Assembly (NCBI GenBank): GCA_027365525.1
Contig: DAHXMJ010000035.1
Coordinates: 1 to 45,707 of the forward strand
Reading direction: 5' to 3'
Source: Acidithiobacillus sp.
GTDB lineage: Bacteria > Pseudomonadota > Gammaproteobacteria > Acidithiobacillales > Acidithiobacillaceae
Length of the DNA stretch: 45,707 bases
Shown: in pieces, positions 1-7,505 of the stretch
How the letters are laid out: every line of letters starts with the position of its first letter
Position numbering within the stretch: the first letter of the stretch is position 1
The notes under the pieces: model-generated
What the model was told of the DNA's origin: nothing
Databases searched by the model: none
The model's input: only the letters and a program-made list of their open reading frames with translations
Translations under genes and position numbers: made by a program

Positions 1-206
1 ACCGCCACCGCGTGGTTTTTGCTGATGGCGGTGCTGACCTGGTGCAAAACGGTCTTGCGGATTTCCGCGATACGCTGATGCAGTCGCGTGATCCTGGCCT
101 TCTGCTTTTTCCAGTTGGCCGAAAACTTCACCTTGTGCGCCCATTTCCATAATCCGGCAATACATCGGGCAGCAACAGACGCCGGATTAGCCGGTTGGAA
201 CGGCAT
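1..206 (-). pseudogene. TnpB (IS200/IS605 OrfB) fragment, cut by window edge
   Basis: The minus strand is open from an ATG at 206 to the window edge. It encodes a stretch containing KVKFSANWKKQKARITRLHQ and then a segment close to RKTVLHQVSTAISKNHAVAV. This is the basic helical region that precedes the RuvC core in TnpB proteins. The N-terminal half of a normal TnpB is missing: only about 25 residues lie before the recognisable part. It is therefore a 5'-deleted remnant, and its C-terminus lies outside the window. It has the same orientation as the complete tnpB at 3463-4626 and a similar end sequence lies just upstream. Non-functional status is inferred. Confidence 0.7.
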
Positions 207-224
207 CGGACCGCCCCAACCGGC

Positions 225-266
225 GCGCTATCCTTCTCCGCCCTGAACGGCGAGGTTTGACGCGCA
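225..266. repeat. IS1341-type element end (hairpin)
   Basis: The segment has a small imperfect hairpin (CTC-C-GCC, loop, GGC-GAG), flanked by GCGCTA on the left and GGTTTGACGCGC on the right. The element end at 4681-4722 has the same plan (GCGCTA, CCCC hairpin, GGTTTCCCGCGC). It is taken as the upstream end of the decayed element at the left edge. Confidence 0.5.
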
Positions 267-272
267 TTTCGA

Positions 273-747
273 TCAAATGTGCCGGCTGTAGGGGAATCCC
301 GGGTAACTGACCACGCAACAGTCGCGGATGCCTGGTGCTGCTAGAGTGGTCAGAAACGCGGAGCTGGGGTTGAGGCAATTCCGAATACAGCAAAAACGAC
401 CCCCGATCCAGTCCTTTAAAAACTGTGCTTTGGTCATGATCCGGTAGCCGAGGGCGGAATCGGCCAGATCTGCCTCGTCTGCCGTGGTGTTTTCCAAGAT
501 GGCAGAAACGTAATTATGTCCAGTTCAGCAAAAATGACCACGTTCCTGCCTGTCCCTGGGGTCCAGAAAAGGAAAACCGGTTTTCCTGGCGTACTTCGGG
601 TTGTCCACCGTAAAGAGCCCATCCACGAAAGATTCCAGATCCCCCTGACCGAAGTCACACCTGCATGCAATAATGACCCTGTTTTACTGCCTGATGGCAA
701 TAAAATTCCACCGCAGGCACTCCCAACAAATCCTGGAGCCTTTCCGC
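273..747 (-). pseudogene. Possible decayed protein gene (unknown)
   Basis: No intact gene fills the stretch between the IS remnant and the antiporter. On the minus strand, protein-like sequence continues across two frames. From about 755 down it reads AERLQDLLGVPAVEFYCHQ and then VKQGHY. Shifting frame near 660 it reads CDFGQGDLESFVDGLFTVDN and then KYARKTGFPFLDPRDRQ. After one in-frame TGA near 527 it continues VSAILENTTADEADLADSAL and then GYRIMTKAQFLKDW. A frameshift plus a stop suggests an old pseudogene. I do not recognise the family, and chance open frames in GC-rich DNA remain possible. Confidence 0.3.
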
Positions 748-2067
748 ATGAGCATTTTTGACCATGTTTTCGATTTTCCCCCACAAAAGTCCGAGCAGCT
801 GATTTTTTTCACGCTGGTTCAGCTCAGCGTCATTGTGCTGGCCGCGCGCATGGGGGGAGAAATTGCCAGGAGAATGCGCCAGGCCGCAGTCGTTGGCGAA
901 ATTATCGCCGGAATCGTACTGGGTCCATCGTTGCTCGGCCTAGTGATGCCCGGCACCTTTCATTACATCTTTCATTCGATTCCGGCTGGTCCTCTGGATA
1001 CCCTTTCACAACTGGGGCTTACCCTATTAATGTTCCAGGTAGGTCTGGAGTTTGATTTTTCCCACCTGAAGGAGAAAAAGAACCGGATTGCAGTCATCTG
1101 GGTGGCAGCAGCAAGTATCCTGGCACCATTTATTTTTGGCCTGGGTTTCGCCCTGGCCAGCACACCCCTGCTCTCTCCCAAGGCCGGTCTGTGGATATCG
1201 TCGCTCTTTATTGCCACGGCATTTTCAATCACTGCCGTGCCGGTTCTGGGACGGATCATGATCGAATTCGGCATGGCCAGATCCCGGCTCGGAGTCATTG
1301 CCATCAGTGCTGCAGCAGTCAACGATGTCGTTGGCTGGCTGCTGCTCGCGCTTGTGACAGCTCTGGCGCTGTCCCATTTTGAGGCCGTGGCCTTCGCGAT
1401 CAAGGTTCTTTTAATCATTTCTTTCATCATGATCTGGATATTTTTCATTCGGCCACTGATGAAATGGGCAATCCGGCGCTTCAGCACGGAAAACAGGCTG
1501 ACTCCACATTTATTGGGAATTATCCTGATCAGCATCTTCCTTTCTGGTCTGGTTACTTCATCACTGGGTATTTTTACGATTTTTGGCGGCTTTGTGATGG
1601 GCGTAATTCTTCATGACGCAGATGAATTCGCCAAAGCATGGAATGAGCGTGTCGCCCCCTTTGTGCTGGTCTTCTTTCTGCCAATTTTCTTCACCTATAC
1701 CGGTCTGCGCACCAATATTGGCGGACTGGACAGCCTGTCCCTCTGGGGGTGGTGCGGACTGATCATATTTCTTGCGACCGCAAGCAAGTTTGGCAGTGCG
1801 TATGGGGCGGCACGAATTGCCGGTCTGGATCACCACCAGGCGAAAGTTATGGGCATCATGATGAATACCCGCGCCCTAATGGAACTGATTGTCATTAATG
1901 TAGGTTATGATCTGGCTGCCATATCCCAGCAGGTTTTTACCATGCTGGTAATCATGGCCATATTCAGCACCATCATCACAACCCCTTTTCTCCGTTTCTG
2001 GCTACCGCGGGCCGGGGTACAGCTGTCCACCTTCGACCACATGTCGGCTAGCCGGGAAACCGGCTAG
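748..2067 (+). CDS. Cation/proton antiporter, CPA2 family (KefB/NapA-like)
   Basis: The product is a 439-residue polytopic membrane protein that should exchange Na+ or K+ for H+ across the inner membrane. The first helix region is LIFFTLVQLSVIVLAARMGG, followed by GEIIAGIVLGPSLLG, the conserved helix of the CPA2 family. About 11-12 hydrophobic segments follow. It lacks the C-terminal RCK/TrkA-N nucleotide-binding domain of KefB and KefC, so it is a core-only member. The ATG at 748 is preferred because GGAG lies at 735-738; the longer frame from 673 has no comparable site. Ion specificity cannot be read from sequence. In an acidophile it could help pH or K+ homeostasis. Confidence 0.88.
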   Translation: MSIFDHVFDFPPQKSEQLIFFTLVQLSVIVLAARMGGEIARRMRQAAVVGEIIAGIVLGPSLLGLVMPGTFHYIFHSIPAGPLDTLSQLGLTLLMFQVGLEFDFSHLKEKKNRIAVIWVAAASILAPFIFGLGFALASTPLLSPKAGLWISSLFIATAFSITAVPVLGRIMIEFGMARSRLGVIAISAAAVNDVVGWLLLALVTALALSHFEAVAFAIKVLLIISFIMIWIFFIRPLMKWAIRRFSTENRLTPHLLGIILISIFLSGLVTSSLGIFTIFGGFVMGVILHDADEFAKAWNERVAPFVLVFFLPIFFTYTGLRTNIGGLDSLSLWGWCGLIIFLATASKFGSAYGAARIAGLDHHQAKVMGIMMNTRALMELIVINVGYDLAAISQQVFTMLVIMAIFSTIITTPFLRFWLPRAGVQLSTFDHMSASRETG

Positions 2068-2069
2068 CC
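2046..2069 (+). terminator. Perfect hairpin over the antiporter stop codon
   Basis: GGCTAGCCGG, loop GAAA, CCGGCTAGCC: a perfect 10-bp stem closed by a stable GNRA-type tetraloop. The antiporter TAG stop (2065-2067) lies inside the right arm. No T-run follows, so it may stabilise the mRNA 3' end rather than act as a classical intrinsic terminator. Confidence 0.5.
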
Positions 2070-2370
2070 CCAGACCTGCTATCCTTTCCAGCCACGCAGC
2101 AGCACAGGGAAGAAGACCAGAAACCCGCAGCCAGAATCTGGACCAGATCTCTGGCAGGATCTGGATCTTTCGCCTGCTGGCACGGGGACAGCTTTTTCAG
2201 GGGCCTCCAAATCTTTAAGCGGAAATCATCTGGCTGGCTCCTATTCTGCAACGCCAGCCCCACCATCGCCCCGGACAGCAATCCCGCCGTGTACAGACCA
2301 GGTCGCAGGAAGCCGACAGCATGGGCGATAAACCTGCCATTACACAAAAGAAGCAGTCCCATTTCGGTTA
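2070..2370. other. Intergenic stretch, no gene supported
   Basis: About 300 bases lie between the convergent antiporter and DUF188 genes. A minus-strand open frame covers it (2048-2362) and begins with a hydrophobic run, but it has no recognisable family, overlaps the antiporter end and becomes low-complexity. I see no RNA gene or repeat. Confidence 0.4.
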
Positions 2371-2832
2371 TTACTGCCGCTTTGCCAGCAGCCTGTCAAT
2401 CTGGTTTGCGAACGCCTGCCGGTCACCATTGGAAAAAGCCTTCGGCCCACCCGTCCCTATCCCGCTGCTGCGGAGGCTATCCATGAAATTTCTCATGGCA
2501 AGACGTTCCTGAATATTTGTGTCTGTCAGCAGCTCCCCCCGCGGATCAATGACAGTTGCCCCCCTCGCGATGACCTGCGCGGCGAGTGGAACATCGGCAG
2601 TAATAACCAGATCGCCGGTACGCACCTCCTGCACAATGTGCTGGTCTGCAACATCAAAGCCGCTGGGGACCTGCAATGCCCTGATCCAGGGGGATGGCGG
2701 CACGGGTAGCATCCTGTTGGCTACCAGGGTGAGCGTAATCCGGGTGCGGGTAGCGGCGCGATAGAGGATTTCCTTGACAGCTGCTGGACACGCATCAGCG
2801 TCAACCCAGATTCTCATGGCGCTTTCATTCAT
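2371..2832 (-). CDS. DUF188 / UPF0178 protein (YaiI/YqxD-like)
   Basis: The product has 153 residues. It opens with the family signature [20 protein letters not shown] and contains the conserved segment [19 protein letters not shown], then [20 protein letters not shown] near the C-terminus. The family has a PIN-like fold with acidic residues (two Asp in VDADACP, one in ITADVPLA), which suggests metal-dependent nuclease chemistry, but no activity is established. The ATG at 2832 has an upstream AGGGTG; an internal ATG at 2817 would start directly at MRIW as most relatives do. It stands alone, convergent with the antiporter. Confidence 0.88.
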   Translation of the reverse strand: MNESAMRIWVDADACPAAVKEILYRAATRTRITLTLVANRMLPVPPSPWIRALQVPSGFDVADQHIVQEVRTGDLVITADVPLAAQVIARGATVIDPRGELLTDTNIQERLAMRNFMDSLRSSGIGTGGPKAFSNGDRQAFANQIDRLLAKRQ

Positions 2833-3259
2833 ACTGGCACCCTACACCAGCACCGCCCATCAGGCAAAAACGGGGACCTCCCTGCCTGACCATCCAGCAG
2901 CAGGCGATGGCACCGGAATTCCAGCCCTTGTCCTGCCCAGATGGACTGGCAGGCCGAAAACGCGCTGACGGCCTGCAGAACCCGACGATGGACATTCCAA
3001 GCCCATTGGGCTGACGTCTTTTTATGGCAGGACTGAATTTTGCCTGATACCGGATGGTGAAGAACCACATTCGTCCTGCTTCCAGCCGCGACCCCTGTAT
3101 TGCCGGCCCGGAAAAGCGTTTTGTCCTTCACGGTACCTGGGGTGGTTTGTCGCGTTTTTTTCGAACCATCCTGCAATTGTTAGCTCTGCGACAGCATCAC
3201 ACGCACAGTACGGCGCTTTGGCGTGTGGTGCTATGTCCATGGTATTGGAGAGGCAGCGT
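2833..3259. other. Intergenic stretch upstream of the split J-domain gene
   Basis: Roughly 430 bases lie between the divergent DUF188 gene and the J-domain gene fragment. Open frames on both strands have no recognisable protein features. Promoters for both flanking genes should lie here, but I see no convincing -35/-10 pair. Confidence 0.4.
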
Positions 3260-3421
3260 ATGTCTGACACACCCGGCTTTTCAGAACGGGAAGAATGGGT
3301 GATCTGGAACAGTGGTCACGGCCTGGCCATAACGGCGGCAGTGGGCCAGATCGAAATTGGCGCAGACGGCAGAAAGGCCTGGCTGGATAAACCCTTTGAA
3401 ATGATAGGCCCATTCAGCCTT
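3260..3421 (+). pseudogene. GYF-like/J-domain protein, 5' fragment (split by IS)
   Basis: The first 54 codons read MSDTPGFSEREEWVIWNSGH, then a middle part, then WLDKPFEMIGPFSL, where the IS begins. GGAG (3247-3250) sits well before the ATG. Joining this to the sequence at 4725 gives GPFSL-K-NELETQGKISFAAC, which resembles the core of a GYF_2-type domain (GPFSLxEL, then a short G-containing turn). After the insertion point the frame runs into the IS, so this part alone is not expected to fold. Earlier continuity with the 3' fragment is inferred from sense in both frames. Confidence 0.7.
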
Positions 3422-3462
3422 GGTAAACAACCCCGCCCTAAAGGCCGGAGCTTTTCACTGCA

Positions 3463-4626
3463 TCACGCGGAGGCGTAATGCGCGAATTCAGGCTGGTTTA
3501 CGACAGCCCTTGCGGGACCGACAGGCTCCGCAAAACCGGCAATGTTTACAGACGCATTCACGTCTGCGTGCCGCCGGTTTCCGCACGAACAGGAGAAGTC
3601 ATGCTTATCCCGTTTTCCGATAGCCCCACAGACCGAGCATGTCTGGCTCGTGTAGGCAGGGTTGACGTACACCACCAAAATTCCCAGGGCTTCAGCCTTG
3701 TAGGCAACAAAGTCCTGCAACTGCCGGAATGCCCAGCGGTGCAGTCTGGCCCGCACCCGCTTTCCCGCACGAATACGGTCGCGGATATGCGTCAGGTCCT
3801 CCATGCGGATTTCCCGCATGCGCAACTGATGGGCTTCCTGAACGATGGCCCTGGAAACTTCGTGATTGACGTGTTCGACATGCCGCCGCTCCCGACCGGA
3901 GATAGCCCGCATTTTCCGCTTGGCGGCACGGCTACCGTTGGATTGGAGACGGCGGCGATGGGCAAGATAACGGTCACGTTCAAACCGCAATTTCCCGCCA
4001 CCAAAGACCTTGCCACTACTCGTGGCGGCGAGACTGTTTTCCCCAACGTCAACCCCCAGAACGCCACCCTCGGAGACAGGAGCAACGTCTGGGATATCCA
4101 ACACCAGTTGAAAGAACCACTGTCCTTTTCGGCAGACCAGTTCAGCTTCCCTGGGTTCCCCGGACGCCAGCAGGTTGGCCTGGTGGGTGCCACAAACAAA
4201 CGGAACAGCTTCCCGACCGGAAAGGGTGAACAGCGAGACCGCGCCATCCCGCAAGGAGTAGGTGCGGTGGTCGAAGTGGACGGCAGCACGGTCAAACGAG
4301 ATGCCCGGAACAGGCCTGTCCTTCGCGATGCCATTATTGGCCTTCAGCGTTTTGTACGCGCTGGCAACTCTGTAGATGGCATTGCAGACCATCTGGCTTC
4401 CCAAATTCGGGAAGCGTTTCCGGATGCTGTAGTAGGCCAGGTGATGCAGGGCCACGCGGTTCCAGCAGCGGTGCTCCACCGCAAGCGGCACTACCGCATT
4501 GCAGGCCTGCGAAAACATCGCGGCCAGATTCGCCAGTCTGTCAGCCTGCGGTGGCTCAGAGAGCAGCTTGAGGGACACAGTGCGCTTCATACAGGACGAT
4601 TTATCACTCAGAAGATAGCATTGCAA
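3463..4626 (-). CDS. tnpB: TnpB RNA-guided endonuclease (IS605 OrfB)
   Basis: The product has 387 residues and the full TnpB architecture. There is an N-terminal helix-rich part from MKRTVSLKLL, a RuvC-I motif GVLGVDVGENSLAA (catalytic Asp), and a RuvC-II Glu in RMEDLTHIRDR. A four-Cys zinc finger follows (CSVCG then CSCG). The RuvC-III Asp lies in ADVNASVNIAG. TnpB proteins cut DNA at sites chosen by an omega-RNA made from the element's 3' end. All catalytic residues are present, so it may be active. The start could also be the inner ATG at 4590. It is antisense to the gene it interrupts. Confidence 0.92.
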   Translation of the reverse strand: MQCYLLSDKSSCMKRTVSLKLLSEPPQADRLANLAAMFSQACNAVVPLAVEHRCWNRVALHHLAYYSIRKRFPNLGSQMVCNAIYRVASAYKTLKANNGIAKDRPVPGISFDRAAVHFDHRTYSLRDGAVSLFTLSGREAVPFVCGTHQANLLASGEPREAELVCRKGQWFFQLVLDIPDVAPVSEGGVLGVDVGENSLAATSSGKVFGGGKLRFERDRYLAHRRRLQSNGSRAAKRKMRAISGRERRHVEHVNHEVSRAIVQEAHQLRMREIRMEDLTHIRDRIRAGKRVRARLHRWAFRQLQDFVAYKAEALGILVVYVNPAYTSQTCSVCGAIGKRDKHDFSCSCGNRRHADVNASVNIAGFAEPVGPARAVVNQPEFAHYASA

Positions 4627-4692
4627 GCAAAAGGAGATGCGGGAACAGGGGCGGCTTGCAGCCTCCAGGGCTCACGCCGCCGCGCTACCCCT

Positions 4693-4712
4693 CCCCGGCA
4701 TGAATGCCGGGG
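4693..4712. repeat. Terminal hairpin of the tnpB element
   Basis: CCCCGGCAT, GA, ATGCCGGGG: a perfect 9-bp inverted repeat just inside the right-hand boundary of the element (the tnpB-upstream end). IS200/IS605 ends are recognised through such hairpins. The GCGCTA / GCGC flanks repeat those at 225-266. Confidence 0.75.
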
Positions 4713-4724
4713 TTTCCCGCGCAA

Positions 4725-5105
4725 AAGAATGAACTGGAGACACAGGGCAAAATCTCCTTTGCAGCCTGCATTGTCATGTCACGGCAAAAATGGCGGGACG
4801 ATCAGGAAGAACTGCGACGGGAGTCCCTGAAAAGAAGGCGTTCCGCCCGGGAGCGTGCGGAAGAAGAGTTTGCACGCCACACCGGAAGCCGCAATGCATA
4901 TCAGGGCAGCACCTGGCGGGCCATCGACGGGCGGCAGCACCGGGAGGCACTCAATCTGCCGTTGCAGGGAAAGCTTGAACCAGTCCAGATCAAAAGGGCC
5001 TTTCGACGACTCGCCCAAAAGCTTCATCCAGATTCCGGCGGCAGTCACGAACAGTTTCTTCGCATTACCAGTGCCCGCAATGCACTTCTTGAACACCTTC
5101 CGTAA
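4725..5105 (+). pseudogene. GYF-like/J-domain protein, 3' fragment
   Basis: This is the continuation of the gene starting at 3260. Joined frame: KNELETQGKISFAACIVMSR, then a strongly charged helical segment (EELRRESLKRRRSARERAEE, likely coiled coil). A C-terminal J domain follows: PVQIKRAFRRLAQKLHPDSG, with the HPD tripeptide that stimulates the Hsp70 ATPase. An ATG at 4776 could start a 109-residue product (MSRQKWRDDQEELRR) retaining the coiled coil and J domain, so the 3' part may still be expressed. There is no good ribosome binding site before that ATG. A J domain at the C-terminus is unlike DnaJ and suggests a specialised co-chaperone. Confidence 0.72.
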
Positions 5106-5303
5106 TGCGAAACCCTGCTCCCGGATCCGCGTCATGCCTGGGCAGCCTGCAACGGTGGACACCCCGGGCCGGACACAGCCTGCCGTGGAAAGAGTGGACA
5201 TTCCCCCTCCCCCAGCCGCTTTGGCTGGCTGGCTCCCCCTGGTTCCGCAGCCCAGGGTTTTCAGTCCGGGAACAGGCTACCCCGGCGTGCCACAAGAACG
5301 GTT

Positions 5304-6596
5304 TCAGCCATCCCGGTTCTGCTGCGGATCTTCCACCAGAAAAGGACACATCAGCCGTGCCATGTGTGCCATGACCTCCACCACTACGGAATTGCCAAAC
5401 TGCCTGTAGGCCCGGGTATCCGAAACGGGTATGCGGAAGCTGTCCGGAAACCCCATGAGCCGGGCGCACTCCCGGGGGGTCAGGCGGCGCGGGTTTCTCC
5501 CCTCTCCCTGGTGGACGAGAATCTCGGAACCGTCCTTGTAGTACCGGGCCGACAGGGTGCGGGCAATGCTGTCCGGACCCACCAGACCGAATCCGAATCC
5601 GTTCCCCCTGGCCCGGTGTTTTTCCGCATAGGCCTGGAGGTACGCCCAGAGCTTCGGGGTCAGCGTATATTTTTCCGGTACCTGGCCGGAAAAATGGTCA
5701 AAGAACCGCTCGCCGTCCCAGGGCAGATGCGGTTCTCTGCCATCCGTCCGGTGCAGGATGTCCCCTATCCGGTGGCTTCCCTTCTCCGGGAGCGGCAGGG
5801 CATCCCAGTCAAAGGGGACCGGATCCCGGAATCCGGCGATCAGGATGCGTTCCCGGTGCTGGGGAGTGAAATGCGCTCCATCGAGGATCCGCCAGTGAAT
5901 GTGATAGCCGAGCTCTTCCGTGAGTGTCCTGCGGATCACGCCGAACGTGCGTCCCCGGTCGTGGGACACCAGGTTCTTCACGTTTTCCAGCAGAAAGGCC
6001 CGGGGGCGTTTCTGCTCCAGAATGCGGGCCACATCAAAAAACAGGGTTCCCTGGGTTTCGTCCCGGAAACCATGGGCCCGGCCCAGGGCATTCTTCTTGG
6101 AAACGCCCGCGATGGAGAAAGGCTGGCAGGGAAAACCGGCCAGCAGGACATCATGGTCCGGAATGTCCGGGGCGGGGATTTTTGTGATGTCCCCGTTCAG
6201 GGCATGGAGGTCTCCCCGATGGTTTTCGCGGTAGGTCTTCTGGGCAAAGGGGTCCCACTCGCTGGTAAAGACGCACCTGCCGCCCAGATTTTCAAATCCC
6301 TGCCGGATCCCGCCGATACCGGCAAAAAGGTCGATGAAGGTGAATCCGCCCGTTTCCCCATCGAAGGGTAGCGCAGGGGGCAGAAGCTGCCGGAGAGCGT
6401 ACGGGACATACGCAGGAGGCTCGCTGGATCCGCTTTCCCAGCGGCGCACGGTACAGACATCCACACCCAGAACCCCGGCAATTTCCGTCCGGCTCTTCAG
6501 GCGTCTCAACTGGTCCAGCATGGATTTGAGATGGAGACTTTCGGGTGTCTGCACGGCAATACTCTCGGGGAACCAGTGCGGGCATTGTGCCCCCAA
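5304..6596 (-). CDS. dcm: DNA (cytosine-5) methyltransferase, Dcm type
   Basis: The product has 430 residues from a TTG start at 6596; an ATG at 6521 would drop 25 residues. The N-terminal segment SRTEIAGVLGVDVCTVRRWE looks like a helix-turn-helix. All C5-methylase motifs follow in order: motif I FTFIDLFAGIGGIRQGFE, motif IV GFPCQPFSIAG (nucleophile C157), motif VI ENVKNL, motif VIII QHRERI and motif X QFGNSVVV. Segments such as GVSKKNALGRAHGF, TLSARYYKDGSEIL and RRLTPRECARLMGF match E. coli Dcm closely, so CCWGG is the likely target. No Vsr repair gene or restriction endonuclease is adjacent, so it is a solitary methylase. Confidence 0.93.
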   Translation of the reverse strand: MGAQCPHWFPESIAVQTPESLHLKSMLDQLRRLKSRTEIAGVLGVDVCTVRRWESGSSEPPAYVPYALRQLLPPALPFDGETGGFTFIDLFAGIGGIRQGFENLGGRCVFTSEWDPFAQKTYRENHRGDLHALNGDITKIPAPDIPDHDVLLAGFPCQPFSIAGVSKKNALGRAHGFRDETQGTLFFDVARILEQKRPRAFLLENVKNLVSHDRGRTFGVIRRTLTEELGYHIHWRILDGAHFTPQHRERILIAGFRDPVPFDWDALPLPEKGSHRIGDILHRTDGREPHLPWDGERFFDHFSGQVPEKYTLTPKLWAYLQAYAEKHRARGNGFGFGLVGPDSIARTLSARYYKDGSEILVHQGEGRNPRRLTPRECARLMGFPDSFRIPVSDTRAYRQFGNSVVVEVMAHMARLMCPFLVEDPQQNRDG

Positions 6597-6616
6597 TCTT
6601 TTTTACCGTACAGGGC

Positions 6617-6653
6617 ACCCTGCCTGGTCCGGTTCTGCCGGCACAGGCAGGGT
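6617..6653. terminator. Inverted repeat between dcm and the PCP_red gene
   Basis: ACCCTGCCTG (6617-6626) and CAGGCAGGGT (6644-6653) form a perfect 10-bp stem, with inner CCGG pairs in the loop. It lies downstream of the PCP_red gene on the minus strand. No T-run follows in that direction, so its role (RNA processing, protein site or terminator) is open. Confidence 0.4.
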
Positions 6654-6838
6654 AGAGGGCCCTCTGGCAGCGAACCAGTGCTGCTGTGCGGTGTGGCGCC
6701 CGGCGCCTGCGGTTGCTGCATGCCTTCCCGGTCGGGTTCCGCTGGAAAAAAGCGTGACCTGCCACCCCATATCCGTAACCTGCGGTGCCGCAGGAACTCA
6801 CACCATGCGGAAGCGGTGCTTCCACATCCTCACGGGCA

Positions 6839-7012
6839 CTACCCCATCATCTTCGCCTTGTTGGCATCCAGAAACGCGGCCGTCACTCTTGATTCCCCCG
6901 CTTCCCTCGCAGCCTTCTCGATTTTGGCCTTCGCCATATTGCGAATGAAAGAAGGCATTTTCTCCAGACGTTCTAGTGCATCTTCGTCCCAGGGTAGCGT
7001 CTGCTCGCTCAT
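6839..7012 (-). CDS. Small PCP_red-domain protein (57 aa)
   Basis: The small gene has a strong ribosome binding site (AAGGAG, 7018-7024 on the plus strand as CTCCTT). The product starts MSEQTLPWDEDALERLEKMP, continues SFIRNMAKAKIEKAAREAGE and ends with VTAAFLDANKAKMMG. This matches the short domain called PCP_red, first seen at the C-terminus of light-independent protochlorophyllide reductase subunit B and found as a free-standing small protein in many non-phototrophs. Its function there is unknown. It stands alone on the minus strand upstream of dcm, with about 240 bases between. Confidence 0.85.
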   Translation of the reverse strand: MSEQTLPWDEDALERLEKMPSFIRNMAKAKIEKAAREAGESRVTAAFLDANKAKMMG

Positions 7013-7505
7013 GTACTGTCTCCTTAGATCATGTGGGGAATTGCGGCTGTGCGCAAAGAGTATAGCAGCACCCTAACCTGCCTGTGCACCCGGTTATGGC
7101 ACCAGGGACTACCGGTGCGTACCGCGGGTCCGGATTTTCGGAAGCCGCCTGGCTCCGGCACCCCCGTCCCCCTGTGCAGTCCACTGCATCCCGTTTACCA
7201 AAAACCTTTTTGGCGCGCTGGCCACGCACCGGTCTGGAGGTATTGCGCCGCCGGAATGGCCTGTCTGCCATGGAACCGGCATGTTCCCGCCCCTGCCAGC
7301 ACCGCGCCAGGGAACGGCTGGAAGCCCTGTGTATCTCCTTCCCGGAACGGGATAATATTGACTGGGCTTCAGCCTGGCGCTGGCCGAAATCTTGCGCTTT
7401 CTGGCTGCAGGCTGCTTCATCTGTCCGTACATGGGATTGCAGGCAGGATGCAGGAGAGGCATGGCATCCCCCCCATATTCCCGGAAGACTGAACAGGAGG
7501 GTTCG
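7013..7505. other. Intergenic stretch without a supported gene
   Basis: About 490 bases lie between the divergent PCP_red and cupredoxin genes. Overlapping open frames occur on both strands, but none has a recognisable domain or ribosome binding site. The promoters of both neighbours must lie here. A decayed gene cannot be excluded. Confidence 0.4.

Larger units (their letters stand above)
3422..4724 (-). mobile_element. IS200/IS605-family element, tnpB only (IS1341-type)
   Basis: The element is about 1.3 kb and carries a single gene, tnpB, with no Y1 transposase tnpA in it or nearby. On the coding strand the upstream end has a perfect hairpin (4693-4712). The downstream end (3431-3450) has an imperfect CCGCCC/GGGCGG hairpin. 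No target duplication is visible, as expected for this single-strand transposing family. Boundaries are estimated from where the interrupted host frame breaks on either side and may be off by a few bases. It would need a TnpA supplied in trans to move. Confidence 0.8.

Noticed and set aside
2048-2362. 104-codon minus-strand frame with a hydrophobic start
   Set aside because: It overlaps the antiporter end, has no recognised family and no clear ribosome site.
3478-4830. Plus-strand open frame opposite tnpB running into the J-domain gene
   Set aside because: It is antisense to tnpB; the part after 4725 is in a different frame from the J-domain protein.
5364-6371. Plus-strand open frame of 335 codons opposite dcm
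   Set aside because: Antisense shadow of a strongly supported methyltransferase.
7013-7505. Several 150-codon frames on both strands before the cupredoxin gene
   Set aside because: They overlap each other, lack ribosome sites and show no domain; they are treated as chance frames.
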